This document shows positions 1 through 10,661 of a DNA stretch of 52,151 nucleotides, one piece after another. Location of the stretch: contig NC_049995.1 of NCBI RefSeq assembly GCF_000003815.2, positions 17,378,815 through 17,430,965 on the forward strand. Reading direction: 5' to 3'. The notes under the pieces were generated by a model. The model had not been told where the DNA came from. It saw only the letters and a list, made by a program, of their open reading frames with translations, and made no database searches. A program made the translations under genes and the position numbers. Each line of letters starts with the position of its first letter. Positions within the stretch are counted from its first letter, which is position 1. This DNA is from Branchiostoma floridae. Its lineage: Eukaryota; Chordata; Leptocardii; Amphioxiformes; Branchiostomatidae.

Positions 1-461
1 TGCCTCCTGGTAAATTAGAGCTCGCAGACTCGTCGTCCGATCGAATCGCGCCTAATGTGAGGGGGGTATAAGAACGGCAACCCTTTCCTGTAGCGTGCAT
101 GTCGGGTGAGCGACACAGCCGGAATCGAACTCACGGCTTCTAGTTCCAGGGACAAAATATGACAATTCACAGAAGTTCCAAACAGGACAAAGAGCATTAT
201 GACTCAACGGTCCATAATTGAGAACAAATTTAGTTTTGCGCAGTAGGAAGTTCTGTTCTAACTTCAAGCACATGGTAAAAAGTAACCTCTATATGACATA
301 TATAAGTCAATTCTAAAGCCTTTTGATACACAATTGACATATAACTTGGAGATTTTTTTTCAAGGTATACCCCCTACAAATTTCAAATCGATGGAGGAAA
401 AGTGCATATTATAACGTTAAAATGTTTAAGAAAAGATAGATAAGATTTTTAAAAAACTCAC
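1..461 (-). other. Partial first intron of the left-edge repeat-protein paralogue
   Basis: This is the part of the intron that follows the signal-peptide exon ending at 462. About 60-240 resembles 6815-7110, the equivalent intron of the second gene copy; both carry a dispersed repeat with the phrase GTGAGCGACA. By that alignment exon 2 should begin roughly 50-150 bases beyond the left edge. No coding signal is seen here. Confidence 0.5.
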
Positions 462-506
462 CGCCGATATGAGGGCAGCGACTGTAACGACCAGAAGTAA
501 CTTCAT
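462..506 (-). CDS. Signal-peptide exon of a repeat-protein paralogue (gene continues off the left edge)
   Basis: The 45-base exon runs from ATG (506-504) to a GTGAGT donor at 461-456 and encodes MKLLLVVTVAALISA, a secretion signal. It is nearly identical to exon 1 of the complete copy at 7568-7524, which encodes MKLLLAITVAGLISA with the same length, phase-0 junction and upstream TATA box. The downstream coding exon is not in the window, so whether this copy also carries the long repeat is unknown. The exon is recognised from conservation and splice consensus, not from ORF length. Confidence 0.75.
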
Positions 507-1800
507 GTTGGTTGCAGATCTCTGTCGTCCCGCTCGCTGCAGAACAAGCTGGTAACAATACAACAGAAAAATCCTGCTTATATACTCTCTGACCCGCACG
601 GGCCAGGCGGAAGTCGGTGCGCGCGACTGACGCAAGGCTACCAAAGTCCAGGTGTCCGCGGAGCACCCTACCATTTACTTGGATAAATAAACAACGGATT
701 CGGTGACAAGTCGTACCTTTCGCGATTTGTCTAATAAGGGATCTAGTAGCATGGCGTACGTGCATACGTCGTCAAATAACGCATATATTCTTAGTGCCAT
801 GCCGTACCTTGCGCCAATCGTCAAGTAACGGATCCAGCACTAGTAACATGTAAATGTCGTCAACTAACGTAAACAGTGGTAGTGCCATGCCGTACCTTTC
901 ACCACGTCACAGGTGACTGACAATGAAGTGAAGATAGTTCTTTCCTCAGCACACACTGACAGCGTTGTCTACCGTCAGCTGCTAATTAAAAGGACTTTTC
1001 GTACTTCGCTCAGCTAGGTGAAAATGCGAAGTAAGCTTCGGTTAGGGCCGTTTCTCGGATAGGACGTTAAATGGAGGTCCTGTGTTTGAGGAGAGCCACG
1101 TTGAAGATTCCACCACACTTACTGAAAAGGAGGGTGTGTGTAGATCAGTACAAAGCCGGTATGTTATGTGGATGCAATACAATCAGAATAACGGATCTAG
1201 TGACACAATACAACTCTCTTTCACAGTGTTATTTTTTTAGTTGCTCAATTGGACGAAGAAAAAAGTTGTTTTTTTTGTTATAAACGCTGACATCCCCAGG
1301 AAATTGCTAGAAAACTTTTCATTTTGTCACGTACTTTTAGCACAGTCAAGATTTTGAAAATATTTCGCATTGGATAGTTACGAAAACAAGAGAGAACATG
1401 TAAAAAGCATGATCTTAAAGCTCCGAGCATAGTAGAATGTTTCAACGAGGGGTGTCAGCAGGAAAAGTACTAGTGTCTTTGAGACCTTCATTAACTCATG
1501 CACATATTAAAAATTCGCATGCTATTTCGTCATTTAGTTCGGCAGATATTTGGTCAGCTGGTACATAGTGATACAGATAACGACTTTAAAAGATCCGTTG
1601 TTTTTCAAAGCGTACCTGTTACCGTTTATACCTGATTACGTCACGTCTACTTGGACTTTGATAGCAGCAATATTGCGTCATAGAACGTTTCGGTACAAAT
1701 CTTGGGTGATGGCACTGGTGAGAAAGATTGCCAGCTCGATCTTAAAGTGGTGGTTGACATAATCTTTATAGACATGTTTACAAACGCAACACATTTAAAA
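507..1800. repeat. Upstream flank of the left paralogue, duplicated at 7.6-9.9 kb
   Basis: There is no gene here. Blocks match the upstream region of the second copy: 670-950 (repeated phrases such as CGTACCTTTCGC and AGTAACATGT) resembles 7740-8290, and 1420-1700 resembles 9510-9780. The offset is about 7.1 kb at the promoter and about 8.1 kb further out, because 8.3-9.5 kb contains inserted material. About 1050-1160 is a separate dispersed repeat, starting GATAGGACGTTAAATGGAGG, that recurs at 36350-36460 and partly at 39815-39890. Confidence 0.6.
577..584 (-). promoter_or_regulatory. TATA box of the left paralogue
   Basis: TATATAAG on the minus strand lies about 70 bases upstream of the ATG at 506. 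The same TATATAAG and the flanking AGAGAG stretch occur at the same distance in the second copy (7651-7644), so the promoter was duplicated with the gene. Confidence 0.7.
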
Positions 1801-2209
1801 TCAACATACAAGATGAGTTTAAAAGACGAAGGAACCCAGGCCTACCCCTTAATCAGAGTATTAACAATTTTGGAGGGCGCAAGGAAAAAAACTTAATGTG
1901 TGCATCCGACTATTTGATACATGTAGTATTGTACAACGTTACGTATCAATCTTGGCCTGTATTGCACTGTTGCTTTTACAAGAATATTGCACTTAAACAA
2001 AAGCTATCTGCTTGAAGTGCATTGACCTAGACATCGCTTTAGTTTCCTTAAAGTATGGAAATCGTCTGGACCGGCAAGAGTGTTCACTGAAGTAAAGAAA
2101 TAATTTTTATTTATTTTTTTTTAATTCGGTAAAAACAAACCAAAGGTGGTCCATTAGTTTTATTAATGCCATAGTGGCAGTGAGTTGCTTTCAACTTTGT
2201 CAATTACAC
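1801..2209. other. Non-coding stretch, nothing recognised
   Basis: AT-rich sequence without a convincing ORF, splice-bounded exon or RNA gene. It separates the duplicated flank from a SINE-like repeat. Confidence 0.4.
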
Positions 2210-2780
2210 GGTATCGGAAGGTGGAGCCCAACCCTCTCCTTCCACTGCCCTTTACCTCCCCAACCGAAGTCAGGTACCCATTTGTACTTTATTTATTTAT
2301 TTCATCTTGAAACAGATGGGTAGCCCCTACAACAGTGCATAGTTGATTTCCAAGGGGGCCCATCAAACATACATGTAAGATAATAAATACAGGACAAAAA
2401 CGTGGTAACAGTCAGTCAAATTTTGAACACCCAGGGACAACATACAGTACAGAAAACATAAAACCGGTGCGTCAAAACATAATCAGTGTCCATACTCATG
2501 TCGAAAACGTTCCAAGGTCAAAATCAATATGTCAAGAGATGGGGTGGAGGTCAGAGGTCAAATCATATATCAAATCATGTGTAAATCGAAAATTAATGAA
2601 ACTGAAATACACCTGGATGGAGTGAGGAACGTCTCGTTAAGTGCCTTTCCCAAGGGCACAGGATTGATTGGTAGCCTGACAGGATTCGAACCCAGGACCT
2701 CTGGGGTCATGGAAAACGCCCTGCAGTTACGATACAACCTCACACTTCGGACCTACAAAGTTATAACTTCATCATATATG
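2210..2780 (-). repeat. SINE-like dispersed repeat interrupted by another insertion
   Basis: The left part (about 2210-2289) and right part (about 2609-2780) together match uninterrupted copies at 9945-10170 and 33635-33810. On the minus strand the right part reads GGGTTCGAATCC, like a tRNA B box, followed by a 'cccttgggaaaggcac' core. Related pieces lie at 17270-17440 and, in the other orientation, at 23130-23275 and 30755-30850. Bases 2290-2608, beginning with a TTTATTTATTT run, have no counterpart in the other copies and look like a nested insertion. Confidence 0.6.
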
Positions 2781-2846
2781 AGGTGAAGCTTCACATGGCG
2801 AGAGTTAACGTGGTGTATGGAGGCAAAATATCAACATTTCATTACT

Positions 2847-3049
2847 CTCCAAGCAGAGGTTAGGCTCCGGCTGTTGTTGTTTTTTTACGTTTTTTTTTTG
2901 TCGTTTTCATCGGGCTTTTTATTTTTTTATTTTATCTTGCTGTATCAAAACCTAACTGGTACTTCAAGAAAAATGACAAAATAGAAAGCCCGATAAAAAC
3001 GACTAAAAACGTTTAAAAAAAGCAGCCGGAGCCTAACCTCTGCTTGGAG
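2847..3049. mobile_element. MITE-like foldback element, family 1
   Basis: The ends are inverted: CTCCAAGCAGAGGTTAGGC at 2847 pairs with GCCTAACCTCTGCTTGGAG ending at 3049, and the arms stay complementary well inward. A second member with the same outer ends is at 35910-36023. The homologous positions near 10300 and 17570 lack the element. No clear target-site duplication was seen. Confidence 0.75.
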
Positions 3050-3539
3050 GGTAACATTTTATGCCTTGTTAACGTTTGACTCAGAACTAGGCCCTTGGTT
3101 AGAGTCCCCTGACATGCCACCGATGTTTTGCCACACAGAATTTAGACTGTGCAGGCAACTGCTTCCTAAAGTGTAGAACGATCATTTCACAACAGCTGGC
3201 CTGGGGAATGGAACAGTTTGGAACTTTCGTTAAGCACCGCCTATCAACATAGACAAGTACTGCACATCTTTAACCTACTCAGACTGTACCAGGGAAGGGA
3301 GCATTTCGTCTATGCAATCCAATCAACACGGCCGATCATCGTTCAAGGGGAGTTGGAGGGAATTACCAGTAACTACACCCAGAACAAGTTTAGGACAATA
3401 ACGTGTGCTAACTGCGTCACATATGCTGTCATCATCATCTTCACTAACCTCAAAAATAACCGGAGCCGAACCTCTACATACTTAGAGAGTAGGACTGAAG
3501 TAAGCACACACAAATTGCCAAGTACGTGTACGTATTTTC

Positions 3540-3545
3540 TTTATT
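3540..3545 (-). terminator. Polyadenylation signal of the repeat-protein gene
   Basis: AATAAA on the minus strand lies about 30 bases beyond the TAA stop at 3576-3574. Another AATAAA overlaps the stop at 3578-3573. Their position supports a minus-strand gene ending here. Confidence 0.6.
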
Positions 3546-3573
3546 TTCATCCCGCCTTTTTAGCTGTTAAGCT

Positions 3574-6500
3574 TTATTGTTGGGTGACCGGTGGAGGTAG
3601 GGTACCATCGGGAGGTGGCGGACGGGTGCCGTCAGGACGGGTGCCGTCGGGACGTGGCGGACGGGTGCCGTCAGGACGTGGCGGACGGGTGCCGTCAGGA
3701 CGTGGCGGACGGGTGCCGTCAGGACGTGGCGGACGGGTGCCGTCAGGACGTGGCGGACGGGTGCCTTCAGGACGTGGCGGACGGGTGCCGTCGGGACGTG
3801 GCGGACGGGTGCCGTCAGGACGTGGCGGACGGGTGCCGTCGGGACGTGGCGGACGGGTGCCGTCAGGACGTGGCGGACGGGTGCCTTCAGGACGTGGCGG
3901 ACGCGTGCCGTCAGGACGTGGCGGGCGGGTGCCGTCAGGACGTGGTGGACGGGTGCCGTCAGGACGTGGCGGACGGGTGCCGTCAGGACGTGGCGGACGG
4001 GTGCCGTCAGGACGTGGCGGACGGGTGCCTTCAGGACGTGGCGGACGGGTGCCGTCAGGACGTGGCGGACGCGTGCCGTCAGGACGTGGCGGACGCGTGC
4101 CGTCAGGACGTGGCGGACGGGTGCCGTCAGGACGTGGCGGACGCGTGCCGTCAGGACGTGGCGGGCGGGTGCCGTCAGGACGTGGTGGACGGGTGCCGTC
4201 AGGACGTGGCGGACGAGTGCCGTCAGGACGTGGCGGGCGGGTGCCGTTAGGACGTGGCGGACGGGTGCCGTCAGGACGTGGTGGACGGGTGCCGTCGGGA
4301 CGTGGCGGGCGGGTGCCGTCAGGACGTGGCGGGCGGGTGCCGTCGGGACGTGGCGGACGGGTGCCGTCAGGACGTAGTGGCCGGTGGCCATCGGGGTGTG
4401 GTTTGTCGCCATCGGGATGTGGTTTGTCGCCATCGGGACGTGGTGGCCGGTCGCCATCGGGATGTGGTTTGTCGCCATCGGGACGTGGTTTGTCGTCATC
4501 GGGACGTGGTGGACGGTCACCATCGGGACGTGGTGGACGGTCGCCATCAGGACGTGGTGGACGGTCACCATCAGGACGTGGTCGGTCGCCATCGGGACGT
4601 GGTCGGTCGCCATCGGGACGTGGTTTGTCGGTCGCCATCGGGACGTGGTCGGTCGCCATCAGGACGTGGTGGCCGGTCGCCATCGGGACGTTGTGGTCGG
4701 TCGCCATCGGGACGGTTGCCGTAGGGTCGGTTGCCATAGGGTCGGTCGCCATCGGGACGGTCGCCATACGGTCGGTTGCTATCGGGACGGTCGCCATAGG
4801 GTCGGTCGCCATACGGTCGGTTGCTATTGGGACGGTTGCCATAGGGTCGGTCGCCATAGGGTCGGTCGCCATCGGGTCGGTTGCCATCGGGACGGTCGCC
4901 ATAGGGACGATCGCCATAGGGTCGGTCGCCAAAGGGTCGGTCGCCGTAGGGTCGGTCGCCATAGGGTCGGTCGCCATACGGTCGGTCGCCATAGGGTCGG
5001 TTGCCATCGGGACGGTCGCCATAGGGTCGGTTGCCATCGGGACGGTTGCCATAGGGTCGGTTGCCATAGGGACGGTCGCCATAGGGACGGTTGCCATCGG
5101 GACGGTCGCCATAGGGACGGTTGCCATAGGGTCGGTTGCCATCGGGACGGTCGCCATAGGGTCGGTCGCCATAGGGTCGGTTGCCATCGGGACGGTTACC
5201 ATAGGGTCGGTTGCCATCGGGACGGTCGCCATAGGGTCGGTTGCCATCGGGACGGTTGCCATAGGGTCGGTTGCCATAGGGTCGGTTGCCATCGGGACGG
5301 TCGCCATAGGGTCGGTTGCCATAGGGACGGTCGCCATAGGGTCGGTCGCCATAGGGACGGTCGCCATAGGGTCGGTCGCCATAGGGACGGTCGCCATACG
5401 GACGGTTGCCATCGGGACGGTCGCCATAGGGTCGGTTGCCATCGGGACGGTCGCCATAGGGTCGGTTGCCATCGGGACGGTCGCCATAGGGACGGTCGCC
5501 ATAGGGTCGGTCGCCAAAAGGTCGGTCGCCATACGGTCGGTCGCCATAGGGTCGGTTGCCATCGGGACGGTCGCCATAGGGTCGGTTGCCATCGGGACGG
5601 TTGCCATAGGGTCGGTTGCCATAGGGTCGGTTGCCATCGGGACGGTCGCCATACGGTCGGTTACCATAGGGACGGTCGCCATAGGGTCGGTCGCCATTGG
5701 GACGGTCGCCATAGGGTCGGTCGCCATACGGTCGGTCGCCATAGGGTCGGTCGCCATAGGGTCGGTTGCCATCGGGACGGTCGCCATAGGGTCGGTTGCC
5801 ATAGGGACGGTCGCCATAGGGTCGGTTGCCATAGGGTCGGTCGCCATAGGGTCGGTTGCCATCGGGACGGTCGCCATAGGGTCGGTTGCCATCGGGACGG
5901 TCGCCATAGGGTCGGTCGCCATAGGGTCGGTCGCCATAGGGTCGGTCGCCATAGGGTCGGTTGCCATTCGGACGGTCGCCATAGGGTCGGTTGCCATCGG
6001 GACGGTCGCCATAGGGTCGGTTGCCATAAGGTCGGTTGCCATCGGGACGGTCGCCATAGGGTCGGTCGCCATCGGGACGGTCGCCATCGGGACGTGGTGG
6101 ACGATTGCCATCGGGACGTGGTGGCCGATCGCCATCGGGACGTGGTGGACGGTCGCCGTCGGGACGTGGTGGACGGTCGCCGTCGGGACGTGGCGGCTTG
6201 TCGCCATCGGGACGTGGTTTGTCGCTATCGGGACGTGGTGGACGATCGCCATCGGGACGTGGTGGACGGTCGCCGTCGGGACGCGGTGGACGGTCGCCGT
6301 CGGGACGCGGTGGACGATCGCCATCGGGACGTGGTGGCCGATCGCCATCGGGACGTGGTGGACGGTCGCCGTCGGGACGTGGTGGACGATCGCCATCGGG
6401 ACGTGGAGGACGATCGTCATCGGGACGTGGTCGGTCGCCATCGGGATGTGGTTTGTCGCCATCGGGACGTGGTGGCTTGGTGCCATCGGGACGTGGTGGC

Positions 6501-7568
6501 CGGGTCATGGCGAATCCGTCGATGATTGAGGGAGGCGTTGTGCCCTCGGGGTGTGGAGGCCGTGTGCCCTCGGGACGGGGAGGGATGGTGCCATTGGGAG
6601 GTGGGTAGTGTAGGGGGAAATCGTCCGGACCAATCGGCCTGAACGTTCTTTGGACAGGGTTGGCGATCACCTGTATGTGAGAATCAAAGAACATGGGTCA
6701 GTCATGAGAGAAGAAAGAAGATCTGTACATTATTTATAGGTTCATTGTACGGGGGAATTTCTCCTCTTCATGTAGCTCTTTAGTAAGTACAATGAACTGT
6801 CGTCCGCTCTAAGCACTGTTATCCTTTCAGGAAGTGTGCATGTCAGGTGAGCGACATGGCCGAGACCAAATATGGCGTCTAGTTCCCTAGGCACTGTCGC
6901 TAACCACTGTACCATGCAGGATACTATATAGAAGGAAGCACTCAATTGTAGGCAAGTTTTAAAACAGTATTGGGACAAATGTCTCACCAAGTATCATAAA
7001 AAGATATGTTCATAGAATGAAATAAACCACAATTCACAGAAATGCGAACTGAACAAGGAAGTGCTATGGCTCGACGCTCCATACTAGATAAGTTCGTGTT
7101 ATGCAGGTCCAATACCAATACTAATTTCTAAGGCATAGTAAGATATTTCTAAAAAAAACTAAATTCAAGATGAAGCATACATTTCTTTATTCAGGTTGTA
7201 ACAAAACAATGCACTGTGGGCACTAGGCAGCGAGGCTGGTATCATGACTACAGACATATAAATATATGTCAATCAAAAGGCTGCATTTTGACATCTGGTT
7301 ACTTTTAACCATGATAGTTTTATGATACATTTTACAGGCAGTAAATGCCATCTTTTCGCGTCCCTTAAACTAAACGAAAATGTTGAAAGGTTATTCAAGG
7401 TATAATTCCCGCACGTATTTAATCAAATTGGCAGATAAAAAGTAAAGAGATATGCGAACGTTCAAAAGTTGCATCGAAAGAATTCTTTTTATTCTAACCT
7501 TACGAAAAAAAACTAAAACTTACCGCCGATATGAGGCCGGCGACTGTTATGGCTAAGAGTAGCTTCAT
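3574..7568 (-). CDS. Secreted Arg/Pro/Asp/Gly/Tyr tandem-repeat protein (two exons)
   Basis: Exon 1 (7568-7524) encodes the signal peptide MKLLLAITVAGLISA and ends at a GTAAGT donor. Exon 2 starts at 6670 after an ACATACAG acceptor, in phase 0, with VIANPVQRTFRPIGPDDF, then a proline-rich linker and three repeat zones. Zone 1 (about 6500-6090) is RPPRPDGD-like; zone 2 (about 6085-4715) has about 90 pentapeptides, mainly RPYGD and RPDGN; zone 3 (about 4700-3610) is RPPRPDGD then RPPRPDGT. The protein ends in PPPVTQQ with TAA at 3576. An extra GTCG at about 4627-4634 shifts the frame: as written the exon-1 frame stops at 4571 (714 aa), while repeats and C-terminus continue in the neighbouring frame (about 1045 aa if it is an error). 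No known domain is seen. A disordered extracellular, mucus or adhesive protein is inference only. Confidence 0.7.
3610..4700. repeat. 24-bp minisatellite, C-terminal repeat zone
   Basis: Units of 24 bases (plus strand: GGACGTGGCGGACGGGTGCCGTCA and variants) encode RPPRPDGT on the minus strand over about 3650-4380. A related RPPRPDGD or KPRPDGD part follows up to about 4700. A matching shorter zone lies at 6090-6500. Unit length is a multiple of three, which keeps all frames open. Confidence 0.85.
4715..6085. repeat. 15-bp minisatellite (about 90 units) inside the repeat-protein exon
   Basis: Units of 15 bases (plus strand: GGTCGGTCGCCATAG and variants) are repeated with almost no length change, so each keeps the frame. 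Variation is mostly at two codon positions, giving RPYGD, RPYGN and RPDGN. RPDGN is usually followed by RPYGD, suggesting a 30-base higher-order unit. Confidence 0.9.
6671..7523 (-). other. Intron of the repeat-protein gene
   Basis: 853-base intron between a GTAAGT donor (7523) and an AG acceptor (6671). It contains a dispersed repeat at about 6815-6900 also seen at 80-150 and 38465-38545. Otherwise it is AT-rich and unremarkable. Confidence 0.65.
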
Positions 7569-7643
7569 GTTTGCTGTAGATCTCTGTCGTCTGACTGCGT
7601 CGAAAAGTCCCAGTCCCAATAACCAGGTGGAAGAAAATTCCTA

Positions 7644-7651
7644 CTTATATA
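7644..7651 (-). promoter_or_regulatory. TATA box of the repeat-protein gene
   Basis: TATATAAG on the minus strand lies about 76 bases upstream of the ATG at 7568. It is conserved in the left paralogue at 584-577, which argues for a functional core promoter. Confidence 0.75.
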
Positions 7652-7659
7652 CTCTCTGA

Positions 7660-8640
7660 TCTGTAAGGAGTGACGGGTGGTACTTCACGTGACCGATGCA
7701 AGATTGCCAAAGTCCAGGCGTTCGTGGAGCACCGTACCATGTACCAGGTTTAATAACAAATAAACCACAGATTCGGTGACAAGTCGTACCTCTCGCCATT
7801 TGTCAAATTACGGGTCTAGTAACGTGCTGTGCCTTTCGACATATCACATAAAGGATCTAATCACATGTCTTGCATGCACACGTCGTCAAATAACGTGAGT
7901 GTTAGTGCCATGCCGTACCTTGTGCAGTTTCTCGAGTAACGGACCTAGTACTAGTAACATGTCGTACATGCACACGTCGTCAAATAACATGTGATAGTGT
8001 TGGTGCCATGCCGTACCTTTCGCCATTTGTCACGTAAGGTATCTAGTACTAGTATAACATGTCGTCAAATACCGTATGTAGCGTTAGTGTCATGCCGTAT
8101 ACTTTCACCTGTGAAGATAGTTCTTTCCTCGGCGCACACCGACAGCGTTCTTTCAAGTAACGGGTCTAGTACCAGTAACATGTACATTTGTCAAGTAACG
8201 TATGCAGTATTAGTGCCTTGTCGTACCAGTCACCGTGTCAAATGACTGACTAATGTGAAGATATTTCTTTCTTCAGCGCACACTGACAGCGCTATCTACC
8301 ACTTACTTTCTTTACTTTAGTCGAGATCCCGCTCGAGCCAAGTTTGAAAGTTGTCTCCACTCCTCCCTTTCTTTTACCAAGGTCTTTATTTCCCTCACAT
8401 CATATAGGTTAGTGTCGGCTCTGAGATTGTCGATAAAGTTGACTTTGGGTCTTTCCCGGCTTTTCTCCCTTTTGTAGTTTTGTCTGACGCAGTGAGCAGC
8501 TAGTTTTAGTCTCTTTGCCTAAATTTGTTTCTGAAATGGGCGGTAGGTCTTGATACAGCTGTTCGTTGGAAAGTTTCTGCATCCAGGAGACATTTAGTCA
8601 CCGTGTGTAGCATCCGTTCAAACTTTTTATTTTTTTTATT
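7660..8640. repeat. Duplicated promoter flank and adjacent unidentified sequence
   Basis: About 7740-8290 resembles 670-970 and is internally repetitive, with phrases such as AGTAACATGT and GTCAAATAACGT recurring. About 8320-8640 has no recognisable gene and may be decayed mobile-element sequence, but I could not name it. Confidence 0.5.
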
Positions 8641-8800
8641 ATTCACATTTCTTTAAAGAGGTTGAGACGGAAAGCAGACCCTGCTTATCGAGGCCTTCTC
8701 CTCATGTACATAAACAGAAATAAGGACACACATCCATGACTACAAAACGCTAAATAACAAAGTCAAGAGATAATGATAACGACATGAAATAAAACAACAA

Positions 8801-9180
8801 GGAATCAAATAACAAAGTGACGTGTAGCTAGTATACACACTTACAAGTAATCAAATAAGGTTATAAGTCAACTAAAACAACTTGTCTGTTGGATGAACTT
8901 AAATACAACATCAAATAAATGACAGTTCTGAATGGTGGATAGTTCTGGGTTTCCCCTGGGTAAGATTGAACACAAAACATAACTACATGAAAAGAAACAA
9001 GGAATCAAATAACAAAGTGACATGTGGCTGGTATACAAACTTAGAAATAGTCAAATAAGGTTATAGGTCAGCTAAAACGATCTGTCTGTTGGATGAACTT
9101 AAATACAACATCAAATAAATGACAGTTCTGAATGGTAGATAGTACTGGGTTTCCCCTGAGTAAGGTTAAACATAAAATAC
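8801..9180. repeat. Two tandem copies, 200-bp period, at a LINE 3' end
   Basis: 8801-8990 and 9001-9180 match closely in register; both start GGAATCAAATAACAAAGTGA and contain GGATGAACTTAAATACAACA. The right copy holds the end of the ORF at 9454-9068, so a 3' segment of the element was duplicated downstream of it. Confidence 0.85.
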
Positions 9181-9454
9181 TTTCAGTGGTGTGTCTTGGG
9201 TCGAATGGTAAGATACCTTGCATGAACATAGTGGTTAAGGACGACAACGTATCAAGTCTTGCATTATTGTATAAAGGACAGTGTAGAAGGTAATGTATAG
9301 TGGACTTGTTGGGGTGACCGCATTTACACACAGGACTATTTACACAGTTATGTTGGAATAGGTGGATATTCAACTGACCGAAGTTAAGTCCAAGTCTGAA
9401 GTCTTCAAACTTTTTGTAGAGGATTTTCTGACTGTCCATGTTTCGCACAGTCAA
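9068..9454 (-). pseudogene. Truncated non-LTR retrotransposon ORF (reverse transcriptase C-terminus)
   Basis: The 128-residue reading frame contains a zinc-knuckle-like C-x-C-x7-H-x4-C arrangement (VCKCGHPNKSTIHYLLHCPL) typical of the C-terminal end of LINE reverse transcriptases in invertebrate deuterostomes. No upstream reverse-transcriptase core is present, so this is a 5'-truncated copy on the minus strand. Its clade is not assigned. Confidence 0.6.
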
Positions 9455-9944
9455 GCGTTGAGATTTTTAACATTGGACAATTTCGAAAACAAGAGAGAAA
9501 ATATAAAAACATAATCTTAAAGCACCAAGTATATAATAAAATGTTTCAGTAGGGGATGTTAGCAGTGTCTTTAAAACTTATGACCATTTTCAAAATGCAT
9601 AGAGCAAGCTATAGCTATTTGCTCATGAAACCCGTTATATATTTGGTCAGATGAATGGTACATATTTCGAAGATCCGTCGTTCTTCAAAGCGTACCTGTT
9701 ACCGCAGAATACCGGTACGCGTACCTGTCTACGTCACATCTACTTGAACTTTGGTAGCATTGCGTCATATATAGAACGTGTCGGTGTGATCTTTAGGTTA
9801 TTTGCTGTTGAGGGAAAGATTGCCCGCTCGATCAAAGGAAAGTTCGTCTGTACCGGCAAACTTGTCCACTGACAGTAAAAAGTAGACTTTTTAACATGTA
9901 GCCCTTTAAGACTGTAGAGGCCATGTGTTATCATGCAGTGTGCC

Positions 9945-10170
9945 TAGGATACGGTATTGGGAGGTGGAGCCCAGCCCTCTACCTTTTAACCTCCCTAACC
10001 GAAGTCAGGTACCCATTTTTACACCTTTGGAGTGACGAAAGCCGTGTTAAGTGTCTTTCCCAAGGGTACAAGATCGGTACCATGACAGGATGTGAACACG
10101 AGACTCAGTCGACCTTGTTCACAACGGACTGGTTTCTGCGCTAAGCACCTGCAGCTACGCCATACAACCC
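9945..10170. repeat. SINE-like dispersed repeat
   Basis: Uninterrupted copy of the repeat at 2210-2780, carrying GAAGTCAGGTACCCATTT and the 'tttcccaaggg' core. The tRNA-like B box is degraded here (GATGTGAACACG). Confidence 0.6.
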
Positions 10171-10229
10171 AACAATTTGGAAGTACAATGTTACAAGAAG
10201 TTATATAGTTTTTAGCTAACTTTGATCCA

Positions 10230-10640
10230 TGTCGGTCATATATTCACAGGTATTACACATAGCGATGCCTAACTTGGTGTATGGAAGGCAAAGTATCAAC
10301 ATGTGGCGTCATGTTAACGTTTGACGCGGAACCAGGTCCTTGGTTAGAGTCCCCTGACATGGCACTTATGTTTTGCCACACAGAATTAAGACAGTGCAGG
10401 TAATGACTAGTACTACATGAAACACAGAGCGATCATCCCACAAAAGCTAGGCTGGAAATGTAAGAGTTGGCCTTTGTTAAGCACCGCCTACCAACATGGT
10501 TAGGTACTGCACATTCTATATGGAGATATTTTTGAACGTTTATGTCACTATGATTTTGCAGGTTTGTTCTTTCTTCTAATTATTCCTTTCTCCTTCTCTC
10601 ATTCTTGGCAACGCCTTAAGGGTGACGCCTTAGGGGCAAG
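10230..10640. repeat. Three-copy block shared with 2800-3290 and 17540-17930
   Basis: Phrases such as GAGTCCCCTGACATG and TTTTGCCACACAGAAT occur in the same order and orientation at all three places. It is part of the duplicated landscape and has no coding capacity that I can see. Confidence 0.65.
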
Positions 10641-10661
10641 CCTAGTTTTATTTCCTTAAGC

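Noticed and set aside
2670-2720. tRNA gene, from the GGTTCGAATCC box
   Set aside because: No cloverleaf or A box; the motif belongs to a SINE-like repeat found several times in the window.
3610-6500. CRISPR-like array
   Set aside because: Repeats are contiguous without spacers and lie in an animal coding exon.
3218-6529. 1103-codon plus-strand ORF and other long frames over the minisatellite
   Set aside because: They are frame and strand shadows of repeats whose length is a multiple of three; none has a splice link, signal peptide or natural terminus comparable with the minus-strand gene.
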